64,000 nucleotides of DNA from Acidimicrobiia bacterium (GTDB lineage: Bacteria; Actinomycetota; Acidimicrobiia; Spongiisociales; Spongiisociaceae): assembly GCA_011523635.1 (NCBI GenBank), contig WTGI01000059.1, forward strand, positions 19,782 to 83,781. The letters are read 5' to 3'. Both the position numbers and the translations under genes were made by a program. Position 1 is the first letter of the stretch. Each line of letters begins with the position of its first letter. The notes beneath the pieces were generated by a model. That model was not told the origin of the DNA. It did no database searches and saw only the letters and a program-made list of their open reading frames with translations. Of the stretch, positions 25,346 through 33,169 are shown piece after piece.

Positions 25346-25954
25346 TTGATCGTAGACGGGCATGTCCATATCAGTGACGATCCAGATCGCACCCGAGGAT
25401 GGCATTCGTTCACAGCCGACGACCTGATCGCCATCATGGACGAGGAGCTCCCGATCCCCGGCGACCCCCGGGTGATCGACCGGGCGGCGGTCATGCCGAT
25501 GTTGGGTCCTACCGAGCGAGCCGGTCTCAGCTTCCGTGAGCAGTACCGGCCGGCGATCGAAGCGGTACGCAAGTACCCCGACCGGCTCGTAGGAACGTTC
25601 ATGCTCAATCCGCATCAGGGCGTGGACTCCGACCATCCGAGCACGATGGTGATCCTGGCTCATCTCGGGACCCAGAAGATCGGGTATGCGGACGACGCCA
25701 TCAACGTGGCTCGCCACTGTGACAACGTGTACCCGGAGACCGGATAGGGCGATCAGCCGAGGGTTGCCGAGGCGGCCCTGGCGATCGGCGCCGACCGCAT
25801 GGTGTTCGGCAGCGACTGCCCGGTGCAGGATCCATACAGCCAGCCACGCATCATCGAGACCCTCACCAGCGACGGTCCGCTCGGGATCAACCTGAGCGAA
25901 TCGGGACATGGAAGACATCATGGGGAACAACCTGGCCCGCCTCCTGCGCCTCTG
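25346..25954 (+). pseudogene. Decayed amidohydrolase-2 (ACMSD-like) gene
   Basis: The frame from TTG 25346 begins like an amidohydrolase-2 (IVDGHVHISDD, metal HxH) and reads to a TAG at 25745-25747. Past the stop, the same frame continues with typical C-terminal family sequence (AALAIGADRMVFGSDCPVQDP). A further frame change near 25900 restores the last motif GNNLARLLRL and a stop at 25952-25954. The total, about 200 codons, is about 80-100 short of the usual length, and the text jumps abruptly around PHQGVDSDHPSTMVILAHLG, so there is also an internal deletion. Nonsense codon, frameshift and deletion together make this a pseudogene. The intact relative at 27690-28694 may have taken its place. 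Confidence 0.75.
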
Positions 25955-26001
25955 AACATTCGTACGGATGATTCCTTCGGCCCGGACGACCGGAGGCGCC
26001 G

Positions 26002-26769
26002 TCAATGCAGCACGGATCCTCCGTTCACGGCGATCAACTGGCCGGTCACGAAATCCGAGGCCGCAGACGCCAGGTAGAGCATCGTGCCGGTGAGGTCGTC
26101 CGGCGTCTCGGCCCTGCGTAGCGCCCGCCGGGCGATGCTCCGCACGGGCGCATCGCCACCGAGGCGGAGGGCTGACTCGGTCTCGGTAAAGCCGGGCGCC
26201 ACCGCGTTCACCCGGATCCCGTCGGGCCCGAGTTCGTGGGCAAGCGTTCTGGTCAGCGCCCAGATCGCTCCCTTCGAGCTCACGTAGTGCGCCATTCCGG
26301 GCACTCCCGACAGCACCAGATCGGAGGACATGTTGATGATCTTCCCGTATCCGGCCTCCCGCATACCGCCGGCCACGGCTCTGACCATCAGCCACAGGCC
26401 CTTCACGTTGACGGCCATCGTCCGATCCCACTCCTCCTCGGTGATCCTGTCGAATGGCTGCCGGCGGAGACCTGCCATATCGGCGGCGTTGTTCACCAGG
26501 ATGTCGACCGTCCCGACGGTCCTCCTGGCGCGTTCGGCCATGCGGGCGACGCTCTCCGCATCCGCCACGTCGGTCCGGATGGCCAATGCTCTGCCTCCGT
26601 TCCGGAGGATGGAATCGGCAACATCATGGGCTAGGTCACCCTGGATGTCGGCGAGGACCACCCAGGCCCCTTCGTCGGCGAAACGCTCGGCGACCCTCCT
26701 ACCGATTCCCTGGGCGGCTCCGGTCACGATGGCCGCCCGGCCCTCCAGGGCACCTCCTGGCGTCGTCAT
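26002..26769 (-). CDS. Short-chain dehydrogenase/reductase (SDR)
   Basis: A 255-residue classical SDR: cofactor motif TGAAQGIGRR near 17-26, NNAAD near 94, catalytic YVSSK with upstream Ser in MSSDLVLSG, and AVAPGFTETE. An acidic residue after the second strand (VVLADIQGD) suggests NAD(H). It is the last gene of the minus-strand cluster that begins with the ECF transporter and overlaps the preceding SDR by four bases. It probably oxidises or reduces a hydroxyl/keto group of the imported compound or its sugar (inference). Not assignable further. Confidence 0.88.
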   Translation of the reverse strand: MTTPGGALEGRAAIVTGAAQGIGRRVAERFADEGAWVVLADIQGDLAHDVADSILRNGGRALAIRTDVADAESVARMAERARRTVGTVDILVNNAADMAGLRRQPFDRITEEEWDRTMAVNVKGLWLMVRAVAGGMREAGYGKIINMSSDLVLSGVPGMAHYVSSKGAIWALTRTLAHELGPDGIRVNAVAPGFTETESALRLGGDAPVRSIARRALRRAETPDDLTGTMLYLASAASDFVTGQLIAVNGGSVLH

Positions 26770-27566
26770 ATCGCTGTCCAGCCGCCGTCGTGAGTCATGA
26801 CCGCCCCGCTCACGAACCGGGAGGCGTCGCCGGCTAGGTAGAGGACCAGAGGAGCGAGCTCCTCGGCGGTCGAGGCTCGCTGGAGCGGTATCCGCTCGTG
26901 GATGGTGCGCTGCAGGCTCGCCTCCTGCTCGGGGGTGGCGAAGTTACCGGCCCGCTTGCTCAGGTTGGTGCCGAGGTGCCAGCCGGGGGCTACCGCGTTG
27001 GCGCGCAACCCGAACTCCCCGTAGTCGGCGGCGGTCTGGAGGGTGAGTCCGATCATGCCGGCCTTGGACGCGGCGTATCCGGCCTGGGAGATGACGTCCG
27101 GATGGAAGCCGCGCATCCCGAGTACCGAGGCGATGTTCACGATGGACGGGCTCTCCGTCGTCAGCATCATCGGCATCAGGGCTCGGGTGCAGAGGAAGGC
27201 GCTCCTCAGGTTGACGGCGATCACGTCGTCCCATTCCTGGACCGGGATGTCGGCCACCCGCCTGGACGGCGGGGAGTTGCCGGCGTTGTTGATCAGCACA
27301 TCCAGGCCCGGGCCGGTCTCCTCCAGCCGTTCGGCCATCGCATCGACATCGGTCGCATCCGCCACGTCGCACTCGATCGCCCAGGCCCGGCCGCCGGCCC
27401 CGGTCACCAACGAGGCGGTCTCCTCGGCGGCGGGCCGGTCTATATCCACCGGAATGACCTCGGCGCCCGCTTCGGCCAGGATCCGGCAGAAGGCTCTACC
27501 GAATCCCCCACCACCACCGGTCACCACGGCCCGCCTCCCGGCCATCGAGAACCGCTCTTCGATCAT
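26766..27566 (-). CDS. Short-chain dehydrogenase/reductase (SDR)
   Basis: A 266-residue classical SDR with TGGGGGFGRAF near 17-27, VDIDRP after the second strand (NAD-type), INNAGNSPP, catalytic YAASKAG and VAPGWHLGTNLSKR. It overlaps the downstream SDR by four bases, so the two are co-translated and probably catalyse linked oxidation steps. It lies 123 bp downstream of the amidohydrolase-2 gene in the same direction. No terminator is evident in that gap, so read-through from the ECF cluster is possible. Confidence 0.88.
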   Translation of the reverse strand: MIEERFSMAGRRAVVTGGGGGFGRAFCRILAEAGAEVIPVDIDRPAAEETASLVTGAGGRAWAIECDVADATDVDAMAERLEETGPGLDVLINNAGNSPPSRRVADIPVQEWDDVIAVNLRSAFLCTRALMPMMLTTESPSIVNIASVLGMRGFHPDVISQAGYAASKAGMIGLTLQTAADYGEFGLRANAVAPGWHLGTNLSKRAGNFATPEQEASLQRTIHERIPLQRASTAEELAPLVLYLAGDASRFVSGAVMTHDGGWTAI

Positions 27567-27689
27567 GCCGGACGCCCTCCTGCCGCAGCCGACCCGACGA
27601 TCCTAGGGGAAAAGCTGGTACGGGTTGGTTCTGCCGAGTTCGAGCGTGACGGGCTAGTTCAGCGACCGGTTGGAACGCCGTTTCGATCC

Positions 27690-28694
27690 TCAGGCCAGGT
27701 CGAAGAGAGCCGACGCGTTGCCGGCGAAGATCGAGTTGCGGGTCGTGTCGTCGACAGTTTCCATGGCGTCCATCGTGGCGCCGGCATCCTCGATCGAGAA
27801 GGGGTGGTCGGTGCCGAACATGACCCGGTCGCTCCCGACCATGGCAATCGAGGCCTGGAACGGGCCGGCGGCGTACGTGATGGCGTCGATGTACAGCCGC
27901 GCTATCGACCTGGACGGGAGCTCCGGAAGTCTGGTCCGGCCGATCTCGTCCGATCGCCACGCAGCGTCGAGGCGTCCCACCAGGGCCGACAGCGTTCCAC
28001 CACCATGGGAGACGATGATCTTGAGACCGGGGTGGTTGTGGAGCACGCCGCCGAACACGAGCCGGCTCACCACGGCGGTCGTTTCCATCGGGAAGCCCAC
28101 TCCCACGGGTAGCACGTGTCCGTACCCCTCCAGGAGGTCGAGGGCGATGCCGTCCTGGGGGTGCAGCAGCAAGGGGAGCTGCCGGGACTCCAGTTCCGTC
28201 CACACCGGTTCCAGTTCCGGATCGTCAAGCCGGAAGTGGGCGATCCTGGGGCCCGTCACGATCCCGCGCAGGCTGGGGTGGGCGTCTATGGCCTCGATCT
28301 CGTCCACCACGTCAGCTACACCCGTGGCGGGGAGGGCGCCCAGCCCGACCAGCCGGCCTTCGGTCCTCTCCTCCAGCGTGCCCAGCTCGTCGTTGACCAC
28401 CCTTGTGAGCTCGACTCCGTGCTGTCCTTCGAAGGGCTCCATCCAGGGATTGCCGAGCGAGATGACCGATCGTGAGATGGCGTTCTCGTCCATGAAGCCG
28501 AGTTTGCCGGCGATGGTCCACCAGCCGTCCTCGATGGGGCGACCGATGCGCGGGTCGGCTTCCTCCTCCGGGAAGATCACGAACCGCCGGACGTCGCCGT
28601 CCCGGTAGACGCGCGGCATTTCACGTCGCTTCTCGAGGCCGGCCAGGTAGGACGTGGGGTAGAAGTGGGTGTGGACGTCGATTCGTGTGCTCAT
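27690..28694 (-). CDS. Amidohydrolase-2 (ACMSD-like) family protein
   Basis: A 334-residue TIM-barrel metal enzyme: N-terminal HTHF metal motif (residues 8-11), LLHPQDG near 177, VSHGGGTLSAL near 225 and GTDHPFS near 290, the metal ligands and catalytic Asp of the ACMSD/amidohydrolase-2 family. Members decarboxylate or hydrolyse aromatic or heterocyclic acids. The start codon ATG overlaps the nucleoside phosphorylase stop in front of it, so it probably acts on a product of that reaction or of its base (inference). A decayed relative lies at 25346-25954. Confidence 0.85.
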   Translation of the reverse strand: MSTRIDVHTHFYPTSYLAGLEKRREMPRVYRDGDVRRFVIFPEEEADPRIGRPIEDGWWTIAGKLGFMDENAISRSVISLGNPWMEPFEGQHGVELTRVVNDELGTLEERTEGRLVGLGALPATGVADVVDEIEAIDAHPSLRGIVTGPRIAHFRLDDPELEPVWTELESRQLPLLLHPQDGIALDLLEGYGHVLPVGVGFPMETTAVVSRLVFGGVLHNHPGLKIIVSHGGGTLSALVGRLDAAWRSDEIGRTRLPELPSRSIARLYIDAITYAAGPFQASIAMVGSDRVMFGTDHPFSIEDAGATMDAMETVDDTTRNSIFAGNASALFDLA

Positions 28695-29482
28695 CGAGTG
28701 CTGCCTCCCATGGCGTTCGATTCGTCCAGTACGAGAGCGTCGAGCGCGGCCGTCACCACCTTCTCGACCAGGCGCTCCGACTCTTCGGGCGTCAGCCGGG
28801 TGGACGCGTCCTGCGAGCTGGCCACCAGGCAGATGGATCCCGTCCTGACCTGGAGCATGGATCCGAGAACGAAGAGCGTGGAGGTCTCCATCTCCGACGC
28901 CAGGGCGCCTCCCGCCATCCAGGCGGCCCGCTTGCCTCTCATCTCCTGGGCCACCGGGAGTCGGTCCGGGTCACGGTGGGAGTAGAAGGAGTCCTTCGAG
29001 TGGAGCACCCCCACCCGAACCGGCAGGCCCAGCGTCTCGGCCGCCGCCCGCAGGCAGTAGGTCAGGTCTAGGTCGGCCACAGCCGGGAACTCGATGGGGA
29101 GGTAGGACGTTCCGGTTCCTTCTTCCCGGATCGCGGCCGAACCGACGATCACCTCACCCGGCCCCACGTCGGGACTCATCGACCCGCTGGTGCCGGTTCG
29201 TATGAGGGTCTTGGCGCCCACGCTGGTGAGTTCTTCGATCGCGATGGCCGCAGACGGGCAGCCGATACCGGTCGACGTGACGGAAACCGGCATGCCCCGG
29301 TAGGTCCCGGTGTAGGTGGTGTACTCCCGATTGGTGGCGACGTGGCGGGCATCGTCGAGGAGGCCCGCGATCAACTCTGCTCGCTTGGGATCGCCCGGCA
29401 GGAGCACTTTGTCGGCGACGTCGCCCGGCAGGCAACGGATATGGTGCTGGGGCCTGTCGGTGCTCAGCGGATCATGCTTCAT
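28691..29482 (-). CDS. Nucleoside phosphorylase (uridine/purine phosphorylase family)
   Basis: A 263-residue hexameric-type nucleoside phosphorylase. It shows LPGDPKRAELI at the phosphate site (about 28-38), STGIGCPSAAIAIEEL near 70, the RTGTSGSM phosphate loop near 94 and EMETSTLFVLG near 197, whose Glu binds ribose. This pattern is nearer uridine phosphorylase than DeoD, but purine specificity cannot be excluded. The reaction splits a nucleoside with phosphate into base and (deoxy)ribose-1-phosphate. It overlaps an ECF ATPase gene upstream and an amidohydrolase downstream by four bases each, so the ECF transporter probably imports its nucleoside-like substrate. Confidence 0.88.
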   Translation of the reverse strand: MKHDPLSTDRPQHHIRCLPGDVADKVLLPGDPKRAELIAGLLDDARHVATNREYTTYTGTYRGMPVSVTSTGIGCPSAAIAIEELTSVGAKTLIRTGTSGSMSPDVGPGEVIVGSAAIREEGTGTSYLPIEFPAVADLDLTYCLRAAAETLGLPVRVGVLHSKDSFYSHRDPDRLPVAQEMRGKRAAWMAGGALASEMETSTLFVLGSMLQVRTGSICLVASSQDASTRLTPEESERLVEKVVTAALDALVLDESNAMGGSTR

Positions 29483-30288
29483 GGCGTCCGACCTCCGGCG
29501 GCTTCGAGATATTCTTCCAGCTCGTCCACCCCTCGCGCCGGCGGGTCCAATCCGATGCCGACGGAGATCTGATGCATGGTGGAAGGCTCCACCCCGGCCA
29601 GATGGAGGAGCGGATCCCCGAGCACCGACATCGGAGCGCCTTCGAGGTGGATGACCCCTTCCCGAAGCACCACGATCCGGTCGGCGCAGTCGAAGGCCAG
29701 TTCCACGTCATGGGTGACCACGACGCAGCCGTGGCCGCGGCGGCGCGTGTCGGTGATGAGGTCGGTGAGGACCCGCGTCCCGTCTGCGTCCTGGCCGCCG
29801 GTGGGTTCGTCGAGCACCAGGATGGGAGTCCCCATGGCCACTACGGACGCGATGGCGACCCGCTTTCGCCACGAGAGGGTCAGGTCGTAGGGATTGCTGT
29901 CCGCGACCGACTCGAGGTCAAGCAGGGCCATCGCCCGCTCGTGGCGCTCGGTCGCGTCGTCATCTCCCGAGCCGTTCTCGGCGCCGAAGGACACCTCTTC
30001 GGAGACCCGGTCCCGGAACAGCTGCGCGTCAGGATTCTGGAACACCAGGCCCACGGTGCGGGAGAGTTGGGCGGGCCTCGCATCTCTCGTGTCGGTGCCG
30101 TCGACGGTGACCGTCCCCGAACCGGGCTTGAGCAGCCCGTTGAACAAGCGGAGCATCGTCGACTTGCCGGCCCCGTTATGGCCCAGGACGAACAGGGTCT
30201 CGCCCAAGGACACGTCCAGGCTGATTCCCCGGATCGCCTCTGCTCCACCTTTCGGGTACGTGTAGCGGACGTCGTTCAGGTGGATCAC
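29479..30288 (-). CDS. ECF transporter ATPase (EcfA-like) with degenerate signature motif
   Basis: A 269-residue ABC ATPase of the energy-coupling-factor type. Walker A GHNGAGKST (about 37-45) and Walker B with catalytic Glu, ILVLDEPTGGQD, are intact. The ABC signature, normally LSGGQ, reads LSWRKRVAIAS, so the conserved glycines are missing and the segment appears about two residues short. It can therefore supply a good Walker A/B but not a good signature. Its partner (30285-31193) has the opposite pattern. Overlaps of four bases tie it to the partner ATPase and to the nucleoside phosphorylase. Confidence 0.9.
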   Translation of the reverse strand: MIHLNDVRYTYPKGGAEAIRGISLDVSLGETLFVLGHNGAGKSTMLRLFNGLLKPGSGTVTVDGTDTRDARPAQLSRTVGLVFQNPDAQLFRDRVSEEVSFGAENGSGDDDATERHERAMALLDLESVADSNPYDLTLSWRKRVAIASVVAMGTPILVLDEPTGGQDADGTRVLTDLITDTRRRGHGCVVVTHDVELAFDCADRIVVLREGVIHLEGAPMSVLGDPLLHLAGVEPSTMHQISVGIGLDPPARGVDELEEYLEAAGGRTP

Positions 30289-31193
30289 GGAGTCGGCTCC
30301 CGCTCCCTACCGAGGTTCTGGATGGAGCCGACCAGCCGGTCGGTGGTCAGCGGGGGAGTGTCGTTCAGGGCGACCCCGCGCCGGCGCAGGTCGGCCCAGA
30401 CGGTGACGCAGCGGGGAACCAGGATCTTTCCGTCGAGGAGGCGAGGGTCGGCCAGCAGCGTTGCCGGATGGCCGTCGGCGGTCACTCGGCCACCATCCAG
30501 GATGACCAGCCGATCCGCCATCTCGAGCCAGTGGCCCAGGTCCTGCGCCACCAGGACGACTGTGGTGTTCGCGTCCCGCAGCGTCCTGACCAACGAGACG
30601 ACTTCCTCCCGACCGGTGGGATCGAGCTGGGAAGTCGGGTCGTCGAGGACCAGGATCGGCTTTCTCTGGGCCAGAGCGCAGGCAATGGCAAGCCGCTGTG
30701 ATTGGCCACCAGACAGGCGGCGGGGGTGCCGGCCCGTCATCTCGGCCAGCCCCACGCTCTCCAGCGCCTCCAGTGCTCTAGCCACGATCTCGGCCGGCGG
30801 GAGGCCCTCGTTCTCCAGGGCGTAGGCGACCTCGTCGAACGCCGTGCTCGTGGCGGCGGTCAGCTGATCGAACGGGTTGTCGAACACGACGCCGACCGCC
30901 TCGGTGAGCGCGTGTGGTGGAGCGGTGTCCACGTCATGCCCCAGCACCCTCGCCGTACCCTCGAAACTCCCCCCGAGCGGTCGCGGGATGAACCCGGCCA
31001 CAACCCGGGCCAGCGTCGACTTGCCACCTCCGGACGGCCCGGAGATCAGCGTGAGTTGGTCGGCACGCAAGCCGAGATTCAAATCGGTCAGTGATGGCTC
31101 GGAGGCCGTGTCGTATTGGAACGTGAAGTCCTCGAAGGTGGCGAAGGTGGAGGTGGCCAGGCTCTCAGTCTCCGGCAGGCCGGCGCCACTCAC
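30285..31193 (-). CDS. ECF transporter ATPase (EcfA-like) with Walker B Glu-to-Asp change
   Basis: A 302-residue ABC ATPase. Walker A GPSGGGKST, Q-loop VFDNPFDQLTAATSTAFDEVAYALEN (split across several conserved positions) and a canonical signature LSGGQSQRLAIA are present. Walker B reads ILVLDDPTSQLD, so the catalytic Glu after the Walker B Asp is an Asp. It should form one competent site with the other ATPase's Walker A/B and its own LSGGQ, and one degenerate site. It overlaps the EcfT gene and the second ATPase by four bases. A C-terminal extension of about 50 residues (after VPRCVTVWADLRR) follows the ATPase core. Confidence 0.9.
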   Translation of the reverse strand: MSGAGLPETESLATSTFATFEDFTFQYDTASEPSLTDLNLGLRADQLTLISGPSGGGKSTLARVVAGFIPRPLGGSFEGTARVLGHDVDTAPPHALTEAVGVVFDNPFDQLTAATSTAFDEVAYALENEGLPPAEIVARALEALESVGLAEMTGRHPRRLSGGQSQRLAIACALAQRKPILVLDDPTSQLDPTGREEVVSLVRTLRDANTTVVLVAQDLGHWLEMADRLVILDGGRVTADGHPATLLADPRLLDGKILVPRCVTVWADLRRRGVALNDTPPLTTDRLVGSIQNLGREREPTP

Positions 31194-32026
31194 CAGATGA
31201 TCGCCAGGACGAGCAGCGGGATCGAGGCCAGGAGCAGGCTCCTCTGGAGCAGCCTTCCCCTCTCCCGGACCGCGACCGCGGCTGTCCGCCGGCCTGGCAG
31301 GGAGAACCCGCGGGACTCCAGGGCGAGCGTCCTCATCTCTACCCCGATCAGGGAACTCACCAGCAGCGGTTTGAGCAGTGCGAAGAGAGTCCGCAAGCGC
31401 CGTGGCAGGCTCCCTTTGGTGTCGAAGCCGCGGGACTGCTGGGCCTCGAGAATCTGGGTGGCCCGGAGCCTCATCTCCGGGATCAACTCAGCCCCCGCCA
31501 GGTAGGCGTAGGCCAGCTTGTGCGACACCCCCCGCTGGATGAGAGCGGTGGCGAAGATCTTGGGGTGGACGGTCGCCATCGCGGCGGTCACCGCGATGAC
31601 GAACACCGCTATCCGCGCCGCGGTCGTCCCGGCAAGGGCTAGGCCGCCGGCGTTGACCGAGATGGGCCCCCAAGCCACCAGGGGCTCCGTGTCGTACGGG
31701 CGGACTATTCCATGGATCACGACCAGGGCGAAGGTCATCGGGGCCATGAGCCGGAGGGACTTGAGCGCGATGATGCCGAGGCGGGACACGACCAGGGTCA
31801 GCACCGCCGCTGCCAGGAGGATGGCCGGTACCAGTACGGTGTCCCCGGCGAATCCTGCCACCGATAGTGGAAGCACCGCGGCCAGTTTGGTCAATGGATG
31901 GGCCCGGTGGAGCCAGGTGTTCCCAGTGTTGTATAACTCGGCGACCCGAGCCGGGGACCAGGTGGCCGTGTCAGCTTCCACTACATCCACGTCAGTGTCG
32001 TCGTAGCGGTCTGTCTGCAGGGACAA
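31190..32026 (-). CDS. ECF transporter transmembrane T component (EcfT-like)
   Basis: A 278-residue membrane protein with an N-terminal cytoplasmic segment, about five hydrophobic helices and the two coupling-helix motifs typical of EcfT: QQSRGFD and ALESRGFS, each with the conserved Arg-Gly that docks into the ATPases. A TTG start at 32026 is the only one before the conserved part (HPLTKLAAVLPLS). It links the S component to the two ATPases. An 86-bp gap separates it from the S-component gene upstream, and its stop overlaps the first ATPase. Confidence 0.85.
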   Translation of the reverse strand: MSLQTDRYDDTDVDVVEADTATWSPARVAELYNTGNTWLHRAHPLTKLAAVLPLSVAGFAGDTVLVPAILLAAAVLTLVVSRLGIIALKSLRLMAPMTFALVVIHGIVRPYDTEPLVAWGPISVNAGGLALAGTTAARIAVFVIAVTAAMATVHPKIFATALIQRGVSHKLAYAYLAGAELIPEMRLRATQILEAQQSRGFDTKGSLPRRLRTLFALLKPLLVSSLIGVEMRTLALESRGFSLPGRRTAAVAVRERGRLLQRSLLLASIPLLVLAIIW

Positions 32027-32112
32027 CTCGGCGTGCTCAACTGGCCATCGACGTCACCCGCGGCCTTCCGCCCCGAGTGACGCCGATGGTTCAAAGACAG
32101 ACCACTAGCGGG

Positions 32113-32715
32113 TCAGAACGGAATGACCTCTCGGCCGAACGGCGGCCGGTAGCGCTGCGGTACGCCCTTGATCAGGGCGAATGCCAGCAGCACCGTCAGT
32201 ACCTTGTCGCCCGGTGTCGTGAGCAACTGCTGACCGAGCACCGACTCGACCATGTTCCTCCCGGAAGCCGCGAAGAAGCCGGTGACCGCGTCGACGCCGG
32301 ACCCGGAAACGCCTTCGAACACGAGAACCACGAGGGGCATGGCGGTGATGATGGTGATCGCGGTCAGGCAGAGCATCATCAGGATGATCTTGCCCGTCGA
32401 GCGAAGGAACCCGTGCGCCGCCATGACACCGGCCACGATTCCGATGGCGGCGTTCACGATCCCGAAGGGAATCGACGTCGCCTCGAGCGTGAGCCCGATC
32501 ACCAGGTTGGTGAGCACCCCGGCAACTGCGGCTACCCACGGCCCTGCCAGGAAGGCCGCCATGGTGGTGCCGATGGTGTCGAGGAACAGTGGCAGGTTCA
32601 GGGTCTGGGTGAAGAACCTCCCGATCAGGTTGATCCCGATAGCCACGGGGATGAGTACCCATGCCGTCGTTGTGAATGCTGTCTTGAACCGGAGACCGTC
32701 CTTGATGGCGCTCAT
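32113..32715 (-). CDS. ECF transporter substrate-binding S component
   Basis: A 200-residue very hydrophobic protein with about six membrane helices. The segment LPLFLDTIGTTMAAFLAGPWVAAVAGVLTNLV (in two halves) is the pattern shared by many S components. I choose ATG 32715 because GGGAGGGG lies about eight bases upstream; the frame continues to 32745 without support. As the first gene of the cluster it determines substrate. The linked phosphorylase suggests a nucleoside or nucleoside analogue, but the sequence does not match the vitamin S components I know well (ThiT, RibU, BioY) closely enough to name one. Confidence 0.75.
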   Translation of the reverse strand: MSAIKDGLRFKTAFTTTAWVLIPVAIGINLIGRFFTQTLNLPLFLDTIGTTMAAFLAGPWVAAVAGVLTNLVIGLTLEATSIPFGIVNAAIGIVAGVMAAHGFLRSTGKIILMMLCLTAITIITAMPLVVLVFEGVSGSGVDAVTGFFAASGRNMVESVLGQQLLTTPGDKVLTVLLAFALIKGVPQRYRPPFGREVIPF

Positions 32716-32748
32716 TGTCCATCCCCTCCCATGTAGCGATCCCATGGA

Positions 32749-32754
32749 AGCCTA
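32749..32754 (-). promoter_or_regulatory. Possible -10 box of the ECF/nucleoside cluster
   Basis: TAGGCT on the minus strand lies 33 bases before the S-component ATG and fits the actinobacterial TANNNT -10 pattern. No convincing -35 is visible. Confidence 0.3.
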
Positions 32755-32828
32755 TTTGACGTGGGCCCCTGCCGTCGGAGAAACCGGGTATTTTGTCCAC
32801 TCTTCACCATCCATTCACTCAGTCCTGA

Positions 32829-33035
32829 GTGACCACGACCTCTGAGGAGGGGACAATACGTGGAAGTCGACCCGGACCGGCCAGGACGCTGGCGGATAGC
32901 GCGGCGGGCAGCAGGGACTGCACCACATCAACAGTAGGGCTACAACGCAACCGGCAACGGCTCACCAGACGCGCCGCCGGCATCAACCTCCAACGGCTCA
33001 TCAACCCGGGACTTGCCCGCACCGGCCGAGGCTAG
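32829..33035 (+). pseudogene. Possible transposase C-terminal remnant within a gene-poor stretch (32716-33169)
   Basis: The gap 32716-33169 holds no intact gene. A 68-codon frame ends with RLTRRAAGINLQRLINPGL, which resembles the C-terminal helix of DDE transposases (Arg-rich, Ala-Ala-x-Asn-Leu-x-Arg-Leu), but nothing upstream continues it. The following 33036-33140 is C-rich and repetitive-looking (several ACCCACCCC/CATCAACCCGCC-like runs) without coding potential. No terminal inverted repeats are visible. The assignment is weak; the stretch could be plain intergenic DNA. Confidence 0.25.
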
Positions 33036-33169
33036 ACGTTCAACCCGTCCTAAACCCACCCCATCCATCAACCCGCCAACCCCCGCATGACTCAGCACCC
33101 TCCTAGGCGCCGTGGGAATGCCCGTGATACCCTACCCCCTTAGCCGACATCAACAAGGGGGAGGGCGAA

